A DNA stretch of 37,706 nt from Rodentibacter sp. Ppn85 (lineage in GTDB: Bacteria; Pseudomonadota; Gammaproteobacteria; Enterobacterales; Pasteurellaceae): NCBI RefSeq assembly GCF_001999335.1, contig NZ_MLHS01000044.1:1-37706 (forward strand), given 5' to 3'. A program made the translations under genes and the position numbers. Every line of letters begins with the position of its first letter. Within the stretch, counting starts at the first letter, position 1. This document shows positions 7,754-16,871 of this stretch, piece by piece. Below the pieces are notes generated by a model. It searched no databases. It was not told the DNA's origin and saw nothing but the letters and a program-made list of their open reading frames with translations.

Positions 7754-7793
7754 TTTTTCCTTACTCATAAGAGAATTAAATTTAAATACCGTG

Positions 7794-9731
7794 CTAGTAG
7801 CGTCTTGCTTTGCGAATATTTTTCAAGCTATTTTGATATGCCTCTTGAATACTCTCTTTTTCCGAGACTTCTGCCACGCCGACATGCCACCAACTTCCGT
7901 AACCATGAATCATTGTTTTTGGTAGAACTTTAATATCAATTAAGGTTGAAACTGATTGCTGTTTTGCATCCGCAAGTGCGAAACGTAGCTCTTCTTCATT
8001 TGTAACCTTATAGGTTTTACAACCATAAGAAGCAGCATTCATCGCAAAATCAATCGGTACAAACTTGCCATCCAATTGGTTCGTTGCCGGATTTCTGAAT
8101 CTAAATTCCGTTACAAAGCTCCCCATTCCATGACCGATTTGTAAATTGTTAATACATCCGTTAGTCATATTGTCAAATACAACAACATTGATTTTTTTAC
8201 CCTCTTGAATAGAAGTCACAAGCTCCGAATGCAACATCATGTAGGAACCGTCTCCCAGTAACGCATAGACTTCTTTTTCCGGTTGAGCCAATTTAACGCC
8301 TAACGCCGCATTTATCTCATAGCCCATACAAGAGTAGCCATATTCCAGATGGTAAGTATTTTCGCCTTTTGATTGCCAAGCTCGTTGTAAGTCACCGGGA
8401 AGACTGCCGGCAGCACCGACTATCACACTATTTTCATCTAACACTTCATTTAAAATTCCGAGTACCCGACTTTGAGGTAAATAAGATTTCGTAAGATTAA
8501 TAAATTCCTCATAGACTTTTTCTCTATCTAAGGCATCGTCCACTTGTGGAATAAAATTATCAGAATAGGTAATGTGATAGATACGCTGTAATTCTTCATT
8601 AAAACGTTGTTTTGCTTCTGATATTTGGTTTCCCCAGTTCGCTAAGTAGTGAGCCGATTGTAAAAGTGCGGTCAGTTTTTCCAATGTTTTTTTCGCATCC
8701 GCCACAACTTGTATACCATCAAGTTTATAAGCATCAAATCGGGCAATATTAATATTTAAATATTTTGCATTCGGATTTTGGAAAAGCCATTTTGAAGAGG
8801 TAGTAAAGTCCGTGTATCTTGTACCTATTCCAATAATGAGATCAGCTTCTTTTGCAAGTAAATTAGCGGATAAACAACCTGTTTCGCCAATACCGCCTAC
8901 GTTAAATTCGTGAGAAGAAATGACCGCACTTTTTCCGGCCTGAGTTTCCGCAAACGGAATATGGAATAGTTCTGCAAAAGTTTTCAATTGGTCTGCCGCT
9001 TCAGAATAACGAACACCGCCGCCGCAAATGATGAGAGGCTTTTGACTTTTCATAATGAGATCAAATGCCGAAGAAAGCATCGGGTCGGTCGGTAACGTTC
9101 GTTCAATTCGATGAATCCGTTTTTGTAAGAAATAGTCGGGGAAATCATAGGCTTCAGACTGAACATCTTGTGGGAGTGCGATAGTAACGGCTCCCGTTTC
9201 CGCCGGATCCGTTAATACGCGCATAGCATTTATGCAAGCCGTCATCAGTTGTTCCGGACGGCTTACTCTATCCCAATACTTGCTCACTGCTTTAAAAGCA
9301 TCATTGGTACTAATACTCAAATCATAGGATTGTTCAATTTGTTGTAAAACAGGATCCGGTTGACGGGTGGCAAAAACATCCCCCGGGAGCAAAAGAAGCG
9401 GAATTCTGTTTGCTGTTGCTACCGCGGCAGCCGTAACCATATTCGCTGCACCGGGCCCAACAGAAGAAGTACAAGCATAAATTTTTCTACGTAAATTTTG
9501 TTTTGCAAATCCCGTAGCAACGTGTGCCATACCTTGTTCGTTACGACCTTGTCTGACAATCAGTGTTCCGCTTTCTTGTTCAAGTGCTTGGCCAATCCCT
9601 AAAACGTTGCCATGACCGAAAATACCAAATACTCCCTCAATAAATTTTGTAACCTTACCATCAAACTCCACATATTGATTATCAAGAAATTTTATCAATG
9701 CCTGTGCGACAGTTAATCTTGTCGTTTTCAT
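7794..9731 (-). CDS. iolD: 3D-(3,5/4)-trihydroxycyclohexane-1,2-dione acylhydrolase (decyclizing)
   Basis: IolD opens the ring of the dione to form 5-deoxy-D-glucuronate. The 645-residue protein is a thiamine-diphosphate enzyme of the acetolactate-synthase type: an N-terminal pyrimidine-binding domain with the Glu in [17 protein letters not shown], a central domain at about 200-340, and a C-terminal cofactor domain with [14 protein letters not shown] running to a final NN about 30 residues on (the ThDP motif). The start at 9731 follows a GAAGGGGG ribosome site and gives the family length; an open frame reaching 9836 adds unconserved sequence. It is first in the leftward operon and faces iolC across 308 bases holding candidate IolR and CRP sites. 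Two uptake sequences lie inside (8664, 8923). Confidence 0.94.
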   Translation of the reverse strand: MKTTRLTVAQALIKFLDNQYVEFDGKVTKFIEGVFGIFGHGNVLGIGQALEQESGTLIVRQGRNEQGMAHVATGFAKQNLRRKIYACTSSVGPGAANMVTAAAVATANRIPLLLLPGDVFATRQPDPVLQQIEQSYDLSISTNDAFKAVSKYWDRVSRPEQLMTACINAMRVLTDPAETGAVTIALPQDVQSEAYDFPDYFLQKRIHRIERTLPTDPMLSSAFDLIMKSQKPLIICGGGVRYSEAADQLKTFAELFHIPFAETQAGKSAVISSHEFNVGGIGETGCLSANLLAKEADLIIGIGTRYTDFTTSSKWLFQNPNAKYLNINIARFDAYKLDGIQVVADAKKTLEKLTALLQSAHYLANWGNQISEAKQRFNEELQRIYHITYSDNFIPQVDDALDREKVYEEFINLTKSYLPQSRVLGILNEVLDENSVIVGAAGSLPGDLQRAWQSKGENTYHLEYGYSCMGYEINAALGVKLAQPEKEVYALLGDGSYMMLHSELVTSIQEGKKINVVVFDNMTNGCINNLQIGHGMGSFVTEFRFRNPATNQLDGKFVPIDFAMNAASYGCKTYKVTNEEELRFALADAKQQSVSTLIDIKVLPKTMIHGYGSWWHVGVAEVSEKESIQEAYQNSLKNIRKARRY

Positions 9732-9801
9732 GGTGCCCCCTTCAAGATAATTTGACATGAATTGTAGTATATTTATGCCTTTTTTAAATTGGAATATTTT
9801 T

Positions 9802-9817
9802 TGAAATAAAAATTTCA
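9802..9817. promoter_or_regulatory. Candidate IolR operator, iolD promoter side
   Basis: TGAAATAAAAATTTCA has perfect 6-bp arms (TGAAAT/ATTTCA) around a 4-base centre. It lies about 70 bases upstream of iolD in the divergent iolD/iolC region. The same palindrome recurs near 9980, 12887, 13895 and 16973. RpiR-type inositol regulators elsewhere bind comparable GGAA-N6-TTCC palindromes. Confidence 0.6.
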
Positions 9818-9932
9818 TTTTTGAGACATAGATCAAATTTTTAATTTAACTCTTCTATCCTTCGCTACTTCACGCATATTTTAGTAAAGATGGGAATAGA
9901 TAACCAGGACGAAGCTATAAAATTTTAGCCGG

Positions 9933-9954
9933 ATATGTGATCAATATCTCAAAA
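9933..9954. promoter_or_regulatory. Candidate CRP site between iolD and iolC
   Basis: TGTGA-N6-TCTCA (9936-9951) matches the CRP consensus TGTGA-N6-TCACA with one mismatch in the right half. It is centred in the divergent intergenic region 9732-10039, where catabolite control of inositol use would be expected. Apart from this site and the two operators the region shows only AT-rich sequence. Confidence 0.55.
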
Positions 9955-9979
9955 TTATTTTTTTAAAGTTGATTTTTTT

Positions 9980-9995
9980 TGAAAAAAATATTTCA
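9980..9995. promoter_or_regulatory. Candidate IolR operator, iolC promoter side
   Basis: TGAAAAAAATATTTCA differs from the palindrome upstream of iolA by one base and keeps GAAA-N6-TTTC. It lies 45 bases before the iolC start. Confidence 0.5.
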
Positions 9996-10039
9996 ATTGA
10001 TTCAGAATTAAATTTACAGAAAACAGAAGAGGTCACACT

Positions 10040-11950
10040 ATGAAAGGGATTGAAAAAAAATTAGATCTTATTTGCTTAGGACGTGTTGCGGTTGATTTTT
10101 ATGCTCAGCAAATTGGAGCCAGATTAGAAGATGCTTCGTCATTTTCTAAATACCTTGGCGGTTCTTCGGGTAACGTTGCTTACGGCACGGCCGTTCAAGG
10201 AGTAAAATCCTCAATGTTGGCGCGTGTTGGTGATGAGCATATGGGGCGTTTTCTCCGAGAAGAACTTCAACGTGTCGGTGTAGATACCAGCCATCTAATT
10301 ACCGATAAAGAGCGGTTAACGGCACTTGTTATTTTAGGGATTAAAGATCAAGATACATTTCCGCTTATTTTCTATCGTGAAAATTGTGCGGATATGGCTA
10401 TTACTAAAAATGATTTTGACGAAGAATACATCGCTTCAGCAAAAGCATTAGCAATTACAGGGACTCATTTATCCCATCCTAAAACACGTGAAGCCGTATT
10501 AACCGCCTTAGAGTATGCGGGAAGAAATAACACAAAACGTTTACTTGATATTGATTACCGACCTGTTTTATGGGGGCTAACTTCGTTAGGTGACGGTGAA
10601 ACACGTTTTATTGATTCGGAAGCCGTCACAAAATCATTACAAGAAGTATTACATCATTTTGATGTTTTGGTGGGAACAGAAGAAGAGTTCCATATTGCAG
10701 GCGGTTCAACCGATACTTTAACGGCATTAAAAAATATTCGTCGATTCAGTCAGGCTGTTCTAGTATGTAAACGCGGTTCATTAGGTTGCTCCGTTTTTGA
10801 AGGCGATATTCCGAATAACCTTGACGGTGGTCTCAATGTATATGGTGTACGCGTTGAAGTCCTTAATGTTCTCGGTGCAGGTGATGCCTTTATGTCAGGA
10901 TTAATTCGAGGTTATATTAACAATGAAGGTTGGGAACAATCTTGTCGTTATGCAAATGCCTGCGGAGCTTTAGTTGTTTCTCGCCATGGCTGTGCTCCTG
11001 CTATGCCGACAAAAGTCGAATTAGATAATTATTTAGCTCGTGAGAAATTTGTTCTCCGCCCGGATCTTGATGAGGAACTTAATCATTTACACCGAGTGAC
11101 TACTCGAAAAAGTCAATGGGATGATTTATGTATCTTTGCTTTTGATCACCGCAAACAACTTGTCGATATGGCAAAAAAAGTAGGTGCTGATATTACGCTA
11201 ATACCAAAATTAAAACAGCTTCTCTTAAAGGCGGCAGAAAAAGCGGCAAGCAAAGAAAATATTATCCATGGAAATGCCGGCGTCTTGGTAGATACTACTT
11301 TTGGGCAAGCCGCACTTAATGAGATTACTGGTAGAAAATGGTGGATTGGTCGCCCAATTGAACTCCCATCTTCTCGTCCTTTGCGTTTAGAGCACGGCGA
11401 TCTTGGTAGCCAATTAATCAATTGGCCACAAGAGCATGTGGTTAAGTGTTTAGTATTTTATCATCCAAAAGATGAGCCCGGAATGAAGGCTGAACAAGAT
11501 GAAAGTTTGAAACAAATTTATCAAACCTGTTGTAGAACCGGACATGAATTTCTACTTGAGGTCATTTTACCTCATGATATGGCACAAGATGAAAAATATT
11601 ATGCTGAAATAATTGCTCATTTTTATCAATTAGGTATTAAGCCGGATTGGTGGAAATTACCCGGTTTATCTTCATCAGAATGGGATAAAATCAGTGGACT
11701 AATCCAAAAAAATGATGCCTATTGCAGAGGCATTTTAATTTTAGGTTTAGATGCACCGGAAGAACAATTTGAATCTATTTTCAATGCTGCAGCCAATAAA
11801 CCGTTGGTTAAAGGGTTTGCAGTAGGAAGAACAATCTTTGGTTGCCCCTCAACAGAATGGTTGGCCGGTAAATTAAATGATGAGGAATTGATCCTACAAG
11901 TTTGCGAACGTTATCAACGCCTGATCAAACTTTGGAAATCGCGTAATTAA
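10040..11950 (+). CDS. iolC: Fused 5-dehydro-2-deoxygluconokinase / DUF2090 aldolase
   Basis: Residues about 8-325 are a PfkB-family sugar kinase: GGSSGNVAYGTA near the start, and NVLGAGDAFMSG with catalytic Asp282. It phosphorylates 2-deoxy-5-keto-D-gluconate. Residues about 345-634 are a DUF2090 domain (LCIFAFDHRKQLVDMAKKVG, IHGNAGVLVDTTFGQAAL), the part annotated in proteobacterial IolC fusions as the aldolase that splits the phosphate into dihydroxyacetone phosphate and malonate semialdehyde. No separate iolJ is present in the window, consistent with the fusion supplying that step. At 636 residues the length is that of the fused form; Bacillus IolC has only the kinase. An AGAGG ribosome site precedes the ATG. 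The gene is monocistronic between the divergent iolD promoter and a terminator shared with iolR. Confidence 0.93.
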   Translation: MKGIEKKLDLICLGRVAVDFYAQQIGARLEDASSFSKYLGGSSGNVAYGTAVQGVKSSMLARVGDEHMGRFLREELQRVGVDTSHLITDKERLTALVILGIKDQDTFPLIFYRENCADMAITKNDFDEEYIASAKALAITGTHLSHPKTREAVLTALEYAGRNNTKRLLDIDYRPVLWGLTSLGDGETRFIDSEAVTKSLQEVLHHFDVLVGTEEEFHIAGGSTDTLTALKNIRRFSQAVLVCKRGSLGCSVFEGDIPNNLDGGLNVYGVRVEVLNVLGAGDAFMSGLIRGYINNEGWEQSCRYANACGALVVSRHGCAPAMPTKVELDNYLAREKFVLRPDLDEELNHLHRVTTRKSQWDDLCIFAFDHRKQLVDMAKKVGADITLIPKLKQLLLKAAEKAASKENIIHGNAGVLVDTTFGQAALNEITGRKWWIGRPIELPSSRPLRLEHGDLGSQLINWPQEHVVKCLVFYHPKDEPGMKAEQDESLKQIYQTCCRTGHEFLLEVILPHDMAQDEKYYAEIIAHFYQLGIKPDWWKLPGLSSSEWDKISGLIQKNDAYCRGILILGLDAPEEQFESIFNAAANKPLVKGFAVGRTIFGCPSTEWLAGKLNDEELILQVCERYQRLIKLWKSRN

Positions 11951-11967
11951 CCTTATATTATTTTAAG

Positions 11968-12004
11968 AAAAATGCCCCTTGATTTTAAAAAACGGGGCAT
12001 TTTT
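11968..12004. terminator. Bidirectional terminator between iolC and iolR
   Basis: An 11-bp perfect stem AAAAATGCCCC/GGGGCATTTTT (11968-11978 with 11994-12004), 15-nt loop, gives T runs on both strands. It sits between the ends of the convergent iolC and iolR. Confidence 0.9.
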
Positions 12005-12005
12005 A

Positions 12006-12839
12006 TCATTCTTTTTCTTTCTCTTTCTCTAAACCGAGTGTAATCGCAAGAGTTTGAACAAGACTCATTGTTGCGCACTGGGAACGAAATCCTAATACTT
12101 GTGCTTCCTTTATGATAAAAGAAACATCACTAAAAGCTAATAACGGACTAATTTGGCTATCGGTAATCGCAATTTGTTGAATACCTTTTTTCGCAGTAGT
12201 CTGGGTAATATTAAGCGTTTCATTAGCATAAGGTGAAAAACTAATGGAAACCACCACATCTCCGGCTTTTACTTGATTAAGTTGTTCGTCAAACATACCG
12301 CCTAATCCGCTAATTAAGAAAGAGCGACAATCTAAATGATGTAACGCATAATTTAAATAACAAGCAATACTAAAAGAACGTTTTAATCCAATAATGAAAA
12401 TATTATTTGCTTCTTTTAGTATTTTCACAGCCGCATAAATTTGCTCATTTTCAGTGCTATTAGCTAATTGTTGTAGTGCCTGACTATTCGCATGTGCAAA
12501 TATTGCTAAAATATTTTCCGGTGATTCACTTCCTTCTACTTGGTTAATTTTATGCGACAATTGTAAACGTTCCGTGTAATTTGTCGTTTTCTCCATTAAA
12601 TTCTCGCGGAAAATCTGTTTCATTTCGTTGAAACCGGAAAAACCAAACTCGGCAGCAAACCGAATCAATGTAGAAGGAGGAACATTTGCTTTTTCTGCTA
12701 TTGTTGCAACGGTATCAAAGGCCACACTATCACTGTTATCAAGAATATATTGAGCAACTTGTTTTAATCTTTTACTTAAACCGTCATAACCTGTTTGAAT
12801 TTCAGTTTTCAGCATTGTCAATTGAGACTGCTCTTTCAT
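12006..12839 (-). CDS. iolR: RpiR-family transcriptional regulator of inositol genes
   Basis: The 277-residue protein has an N-terminal HTH_6 domain (about 10-85; VATIAEKANVPPSTLIRFAAEFGFSGFNEMKQ is typical) and a C-terminal SIS sugar-phosphate-binding domain (about 125-255; NNIFIIGLKRSFSIACYL, GDVVVSISFSPYANET). RpiR-type regulators within iol clusters of proteobacteria repress the pathway until an inositol-derived intermediate binds the SIS domain. It lies downstream of iolB but is separated by a terminator and a candidate operator at 12887, which suggests its own autoregulated promoter. The C-terminal tail is a charged EKEKEKE from a short hexamer-like repeat. The start could also be the internal Met9. 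The role as iol repressor is inferred from family and position. Confidence 0.88.
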   Translation of the reverse strand: MKEQSQLTMLKTEIQTGYDGLSKRLKQVAQYILDNSDSVAFDTVATIAEKANVPPSTLIRFAAEFGFSGFNEMKQIFRENLMEKTTNYTERLQLSHKINQVEGSESPENILAIFAHANSQALQQLANSTENEQIYAAVKILKEANNIFIIGLKRSFSIACYLNYALHHLDCRSFLISGLGGMFDEQLNQVKAGDVVVSISFSPYANETLNITQTTAKKGIQQIAITDSQISPLLAFSDVSFIIKEAQVLGFRSQCATMSLVQTLAITLGLEKEKEKE

Positions 12840-12886
12840 ATGTGTTTACACCTTAATTGTTCAAATATTTTTAGTATCCTATCCGG

Positions 12887-12902
12887 TTAAATAAATATTT
12901 CA
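12887..12902. promoter_or_regulatory. Candidate IolR operator upstream of iolR
   Basis: TTAAATAAATATTTCA is identical at 15 of 16 bases to the palindrome in the iolB/iolA region. It lies about 50 bases upstream of the iolR start, after the iolB terminator, and so suggests autoregulation. Confidence 0.5.
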
Positions 12903-12904
12903 AG

Positions 12905-12935
12905 AAAAACGGTCATTTTATTAGAAAAATGACCG
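12905..12935 (-). terminator. Terminator downstream of iolB
   Basis: On the minus strand a 10-bp perfect stem CGGTCATTTT/AAAATGACCG (12910-12919 with 12926-12935) with a 6-nt loop is followed by a T run (12905-12909). The hairpin overlaps an uptake sequence at 12932-12940. Confidence 0.85.
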
Positions 12936-12959
12936 CACTTTTATTGATTCTGGATTGAA

Positions 12960-13787
12960 TTAAAATTTCTTCTCATATTCTTCCGTATTAATCCATCTAT
13001 GATCTTGTTCCCAAGTGAATTTCCATTTTCTTACGGGGCCCGCCATGACATTTAAATAATAATTATCGTACCCTGCAATTGTCGCAACAGGGTGATAACC
13101 ACGGGGAACTTGAACCACATCACCATCATAGACAGCCATACATTCGTCCAAGGAGCGATCTTCAGTGTACACACGTTGTAGCGCAAAACCTTGAGACGGA
13201 GAGAAACGATGATAATAGGTTTCTTCCAAATAGGTTTCTGTTAATGAGTTTTTATCATCATGCTTATGACTAGGGAAAGAGCTCGTATTACCCTCATCAG
13301 TAAAGACTTCTACAACCAACAAAGCATCGGCGCTTTCCGTTTCAGGTAAGATATTATGAACAAGACGCTTATTATTACCATATCCCCGTTTTTCTACGCC
13401 AATGTCTTCAGGTTTAATCAATCTTATTGGGAGGTTGCCTTGACTTGGAGCTCGACAGACCGCCAATTCTAAATAACTATCCGCTTGAATAACGATAGAT
13501 TGTGAGTGAGGAACATAAAGCGCATAGGGTGGAATTCGTTCAAAAGGCGTACTACGATTACCTATTTGAATAAAGGTTTCTGTTGCAGTTTTAAATGTTG
13601 CTTTACCCGCAACAATCACAAAACAAACCTCCGTATTTTGTGTATCAAATTCAAGTGTTTGTTGTGCCTGTAAATGATACATTTCGAATCCTACATAATC
13701 CCACCCTGCCGTTTTCGGTGTAATTTTTTGTACTTCACCATTTTTTTCCGGATGATTTTTTCTTGATTTAGAAAGTAAATTCGCCAT
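12960..13787 (-). CDS. iolB: 5-deoxy-glucuronate isomerase
   Basis: IolB converts 5-deoxy-D-glucuronate into 2-deoxy-5-keto-D-gluconate, the step between IolD and IolC. The 275-residue protein is the bicupin KduI/IolB type. Family features are GWDYVGFEMYHLQ near the N-terminus, SFPSHKHDDKN (His ligands of the C-terminal cupin), LEETYYHRFSPSQGFALQRVYTEDRSLDE, and YDGDVVQVPRGYHPVATIAGYDNYYLNVMAGP. The start at 13787 follows a perfect AAGGAG; an upstream in-frame ATG at 13817 lacks support. It is transcribed leftward, divergent from iolA, and ends at a terminator before iolR. No defect seen. Confidence 0.94.
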   Translation of the reverse strand: MANLLSKSRKNHPEKNGEVQKITPKTAGWDYVGFEMYHLQAQQTLEFDTQNTEVCFVIVAGKATFKTATETFIQIGNRSTPFERIPPYALYVPHSQSIVIQADSYLELAVCRAPSQGNLPIRLIKPEDIGVEKRGYGNNKRLVHNILPETESADALLVVEVFTDEGNTSSFPSHKHDDKNSLTETYLEETYYHRFSPSQGFALQRVYTEDRSLDECMAVYDGDVVQVPRGYHPVATIAGYDNYYLNVMAGPVRKWKFTWEQDHRWINTEEYEKKF

Positions 13788-13890
13788 ATTTTCTCCTTTA
13801 AATTCCCTAGAAATCACATTTTAGTCTCCATCATACTCCATTTATTTATTCAATCTATTATGACTTTTCCAAAACTAGACACAGATCACA

Positions 13891-13914
13891 AAAATGAAAT
13901 AAATATTTCATTTT
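13891..13914. promoter_or_regulatory. Strong candidate IolR operator between iolB and iolA
   Basis: This is the best copy of the cluster palindrome: 10-bp perfect arms AAAATGAAAT/ATTTCATTTT around AAAT. It lies in the middle of the divergent iolB/iolA region (13788-14032), where it could control both directions. A weak CRP-like half site TCACA sits immediately to its left at 13886-13890. Confidence 0.65.
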
Positions 13915-14032
13915 GCTCTTTGGATGATTGAAAAAAGCATATTAATTTCATAATCTGTATTGACTAATACGAATCACTGCACTACGTTTAGGATTAAAAA
14001 CAGCTTACTTGATACTATATGAGGAGTTCAAC

Positions 14033-15541
14033 ATGGAAACTGTCTATAACTTTATTAACGGCAAACAAGTTCCAAGTAGAGGAACGGAAGCATACCCTAT
14101 TTACAACCCGGCAACAGGTGAACAAATTCGCCAAGTCATCATGAGTACATCAGACGATGTGTATGAAGCTATTGATGTGGCGCATCATGCCTTTGCAGAA
14201 TGGTCTGCAATATCTCCGCTACGCCGCTCGCGCATTATGTTTAAATTTAAAGAATTATTACAAAGAGATTGGGATAAATTAGCTAAAATCATTGTTGAAG
14301 AACATGGTAAAGTTTACTCTGATGCTTGCGGCGAATTAACCCGTGGTCTAGAAGTTGTTGAGTTTGCATGCGGTATTCCTCATTTACTTAAGGGCGAATT
14401 TTCCGAGCAAGTGGGACGGGGAATTGATATTCACTCTTCACTTCAACCCTTAGGCGTAACGGCAGGCATTACCCCATTTAACTTTCCGGCCATGGTGCCG
14501 ATGTGGATGTTCCCGGTCGCACTTACCTGCGGTAATACCTTTATTTTAAAACCTGCAAAAGCAGATCCTTCACTTTCTATTAAGCTCGCAGAGTTGTTAA
14601 AAGAAGCCGGTTTACCGGATGGTGTTTTCAACGTTGTCCATGGCGATCGCCACGATAATGAAATTTTATTACGTGATCCGAGAGTACATGCTATCAGCTT
14701 TGTAGGTTCTACTCCTGCCGCTGCGCATGTTTATAAAATGGGATCTGAATTCGGCAAACGGGTTCAGGCTTTTGGTGCCGCTAAAAATCATGCCTTGGTC
14801 ATGCCGGATGCAGATATTGAATCAACGGCCAATGCACTATTAGGCGCCGCATTTGGTGCTGCCGGTGAACGCTGTATGGCAATTTCTCTGGCGGTCACAA
14901 TTGATGACGAAACTGCAGATAAATTAATAGCTACGTTAAAACCTAAAGTTGAAGCACTTCGTTACGGCTCGGGAATGCCAAAAGACGGTGAAAAAGAAAT
15001 GGATTTTGGTCCGCTTATTAGTCAACAACATCTTAATAATGTAACTAATTACATAACAAAAGGTGTAGAGGAGGGCGCAACTTTGCTTGTTGACGGACGT
15101 GGTAAAAAACCGGTTGGACATGAAAACGGTTTCTTTATTGGCGGCAGTTTGTTTGATAACATAACCCCTGATATGGTGATTTATAAAGAAGAGATCTTTG
15201 GCCCTGTTCTTGGTATTGTTCGGGCGAAAAACTTTGAGGAAGCGATGCGATTAATTAATGAGCATCCTTACGGTAATGGTTCGGCAATTTTTACTGCTGA
15301 CGGTGGTGCAGCACGCGAATTTGCCTATCACGTTCAAGCCGGTATGGTTGGAATTAATGTTCCGATTCCGGTTCCAATGTCCTTTCACAGCTTTGGCGGT
15401 TGGAAACATTCGGCCTATACAACATTAAATATTTATGGACCTGACGGAGTACGTTTCTACACAAAAATGAAAACCGTCACAACCCGTTGGCCTAATAAAT
15501 ACGTTATTGAGAATGCCGCATTCAGTATGCCGACATTATAA
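14033..15541 (+). CDS. iolA: Methylmalonate/malonate-semialdehyde dehydrogenase (CoA-acylating)
   Basis: This 502-residue member of the aldehyde dehydrogenase superfamily converts malonate semialdehyde from the IolC aldolase domain to acetyl-CoA and CO2 with NAD and CoA, the last step of the pathway. Visible are TPFNFPAMVPMWMFP with Asn150, KPAKADPS, the Rossmann ISFVGSTPAAAHVY, and FGAAGERCMA with catalytic Cys281. The lack of a general-base Glu and the GERCMA context are typical of the acylating MmsA/IolA group. The start at 14033 has GAGGAG at 14021-14026; a TTG at 14009 would only add unconserved residues. It is also called mmsA. A hairpin and a second oxidoreductase gene follow in the same direction. 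Confidence 0.93.
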   Translation: METVYNFINGKQVPSRGTEAYPIYNPATGEQIRQVIMSTSDDVYEAIDVAHHAFAEWSAISPLRRSRIMFKFKELLQRDWDKLAKIIVEEHGKVYSDACGELTRGLEVVEFACGIPHLLKGEFSEQVGRGIDIHSSLQPLGVTAGITPFNFPAMVPMWMFPVALTCGNTFILKPAKADPSLSIKLAELLKEAGLPDGVFNVVHGDRHDNEILLRDPRVHAISFVGSTPAAAHVYKMGSEFGKRVQAFGAAKNHALVMPDADIESTANALLGAAFGAAGERCMAISLAVTIDDETADKLIATLKPKVEALRYGSGMPKDGEKEMDFGPLISQQHLNNVTNYITKGVEEGATLLVDGRGKKPVGHENGFFIGGSLFDNITPDMVIYKEEIFGPVLGIVRAKNFEEAMRLINEHPYGNGSAIFTADGGAAREFAYHVQAGMVGINVPIPVPMSFHSFGGWKHSAYTTLNIYGPDGVRFYTKMKTVTTRWPNKYVIENAAFSMPTL

Positions 15542-15557
15542 TTATGTAATTCAACTC

Positions 15558-15589
15558 AAGGAGATAGCTAACTCGGAAGCTATCTCCTT
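15558..15589 (+). terminator. Hairpin between iolA and the next oxidoreductase gene
   Basis: A perfect 12-bp stem AAGGAGATAGCT/AGCTATCTCCTT (15558-15569 with 15578-15589) and 8-nt loop is followed by TACTTTA, a weak T tract. It could terminate or attenuate transcription after iolA, lowering expression of the downstream gene. Confidence 0.65.
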
Positions 15590-15626
15590 TACTTTATGCT
15601 GTTTATATTTAAAAAAGGAAAACATC

Positions 15627-16766
15627 ATGAAACAAGTAAGAATCGGTTTAATAGGTACGGGATATATTGGACGTTGTCATGCAATCGCATATTCGCAAGT
15701 AGCGACTGTTTTTCCGCTTGAAGCACAACCTGTGTTAGATTATTTAGCGGAAATTACTCCGGAATTGGCTAAACAAAAAGCCAAAGAGTTTGGTTTTCAA
15801 CGTTCTACGGGAAACTGGCACGATGTTGTAGAAGATCCAAATATTGATGTCATTGATATTTGTACACCAAACTTTCTACATAAGGAAATTGCATTGGCAG
15901 CCATTGCAAACGGCAAACATATATATTCTGAAAAACCGCTCGCATTGACAGCAAAAGATGCCAAATTAATGTATCAAGCGTCAAAAAAAGCCGGAGTTAA
16001 AACCCTAGTGGGATTTAACTATATCAAAAATCCGACAACCCAATTAGCAAGGGAAATTATTGCAAAAGGGGAAATCGGCGACATTATCCATTTCTATGGT
16101 ACGCATAATGAAGATTATCTTGCCAATGAAAATACCCCGTTAGATTGGCATTGTGTAAAAGAAAAAGCCGGTTTAGGTGCATTAGGGGATCTTGCCTCAC
16201 ACATTGTTCAAATGTCTCAATATTTACTAGGACAAGAAATTCATTCCGTTATCGGTGATATGCAAACCGTCATTAAAACAAGACCGAATCCCAACAACTT
16301 GCAAGAGCGTTTAGCGGTGGAAAATGAAGATCAAGCGACAGCGTTAGTTCGTTTTAACAGTGGATGTATGGGGACGATTGAAACTTCCCGTATTGCTTGC
16401 GGACGAAAAATGGGGTTAAGTTATGTGATTACCGGTACGAAAGGATCAATTATCTACACGCAAGAACGAATGGCAGAATTAAAATTGTATTTACACGATG
16501 AAAATCCGGCCAGACAAGGCTTTAAAACCATCTTAACCGGACCGCTTCATCCTGATTATAGAAATTTTTGTGTCAGTGCCGGACACGGAATAGGTTTTAA
16601 CGATCAAAAAACGGTAGAAATAAGGGATTTGATCAACGGAATTTCTAAAAATTCGACCGCACTTTATCCTGATTTTGAAGAAGGATATAAAGTCTCAAGG
16701 ATATTGGATGCCATCGCATTATCTTACGAACAAAAACGCTGGGTTAATGTAGAAGAAATTGTATAA
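15627..16766 (+). CDS. Gfo/Idh/MocA-family oxidoreductase, probable second inositol dehydrogenase
   Basis: A 379-residue NAD(P)-dependent oxidoreductase paralogous to IolG but clearly distinct. The Rossmann motif is IGLIGTGYIGRCHAIAY (6-22). The catalytic EKPL has Lys103. The GDLASH segment carries Asp188 and His192, corresponding to the IolG Asp/His pair. Inositol clusters often carry such a second enzyme for another stereoisomer (scyllo- or D-chiro-inositol, the IolG2/IolX/IolW type) or for inositol glycosides. The sequence alone does not tell which. It starts after AAAGGAA at 15614-15620, 85 bases beyond iolA, and ends at a terminator. The ATG at 15627 gives the conserved N-terminus; an open frame from 15507 overlaps iolA and is not supported. 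Confidence 0.85.
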   Translation: MKQVRIGLIGTGYIGRCHAIAYSQVATVFPLEAQPVLDYLAEITPELAKQKAKEFGFQRSTGNWHDVVEDPNIDVIDICTPNFLHKEIALAAIANGKHIYSEKPLALTAKDAKLMYQASKKAGVKTLVGFNYIKNPTTQLAREIIAKGEIGDIIHFYGTHNEDYLANENTPLDWHCVKEKAGLGALGDLASHIVQMSQYLLGQEIHSVIGDMQTVIKTRPNPNNLQERLAVENEDQATALVRFNSGCMGTIETSRIACGRKMGLSYVITGTKGSIIYTQERMAELKLYLHDENPARQGFKTILTGPLHPDYRNFCVSAGHGIGFNDQKTVEIRDLINGISKNSTALYPDFEEGYKVSRILDAIALSYEQKRWVNVEEIV

Positions 16767-16787
16767 CAATAATTTCTTTCTCCTCAT

Positions 16788-16815
16788 AAATAGGTGCCGT
16801 AAAGCACCTATTTTT
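16788..16815 (+). terminator. Terminator of the iolA operon
   Basis: A 10-bp stem AAATAGGTGC/GCACCTATTT (16788-16797 with 16804-16813), 6-nt loop and a T run to 16815, just after the stop at 16766. Confidence 0.85.
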
Positions 16816-16871
16816 CCATCAAAAAACGGATTAAAACTTCTACTATTTTTTAATAAAAAAATTTAGTTCTA

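Noticed and set aside
9732-9836. Longer start of iolD
   Set aside because: The added 35 residues are unconserved and AT-rich, while the ATG at 9731 has a strong ribosome site and gives the family length; the extension also covers the candidate IolR operator.
9819-9837. Possible CRP or FNR site TTTGA-N8-TCAAA
   Set aside because: The spacing of 8 between half sites fits neither CRP (6 between TGTGA and TCACA) nor FNR (6 between TTGA and TCAA).
12009-12033. Short repeat at the end of iolR as a phase-variation tract
   Set aside because: The repeat units are six bases and imperfect, so length change would only alter the EKEKEKE tail and not switch the gene off.
13872-13893. Possible CRP site in the iolB/iolA region
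   Set aside because: Only the right half TCACA matches; the left half CTAGA keeps two of five bases, so it was not listed as a site.
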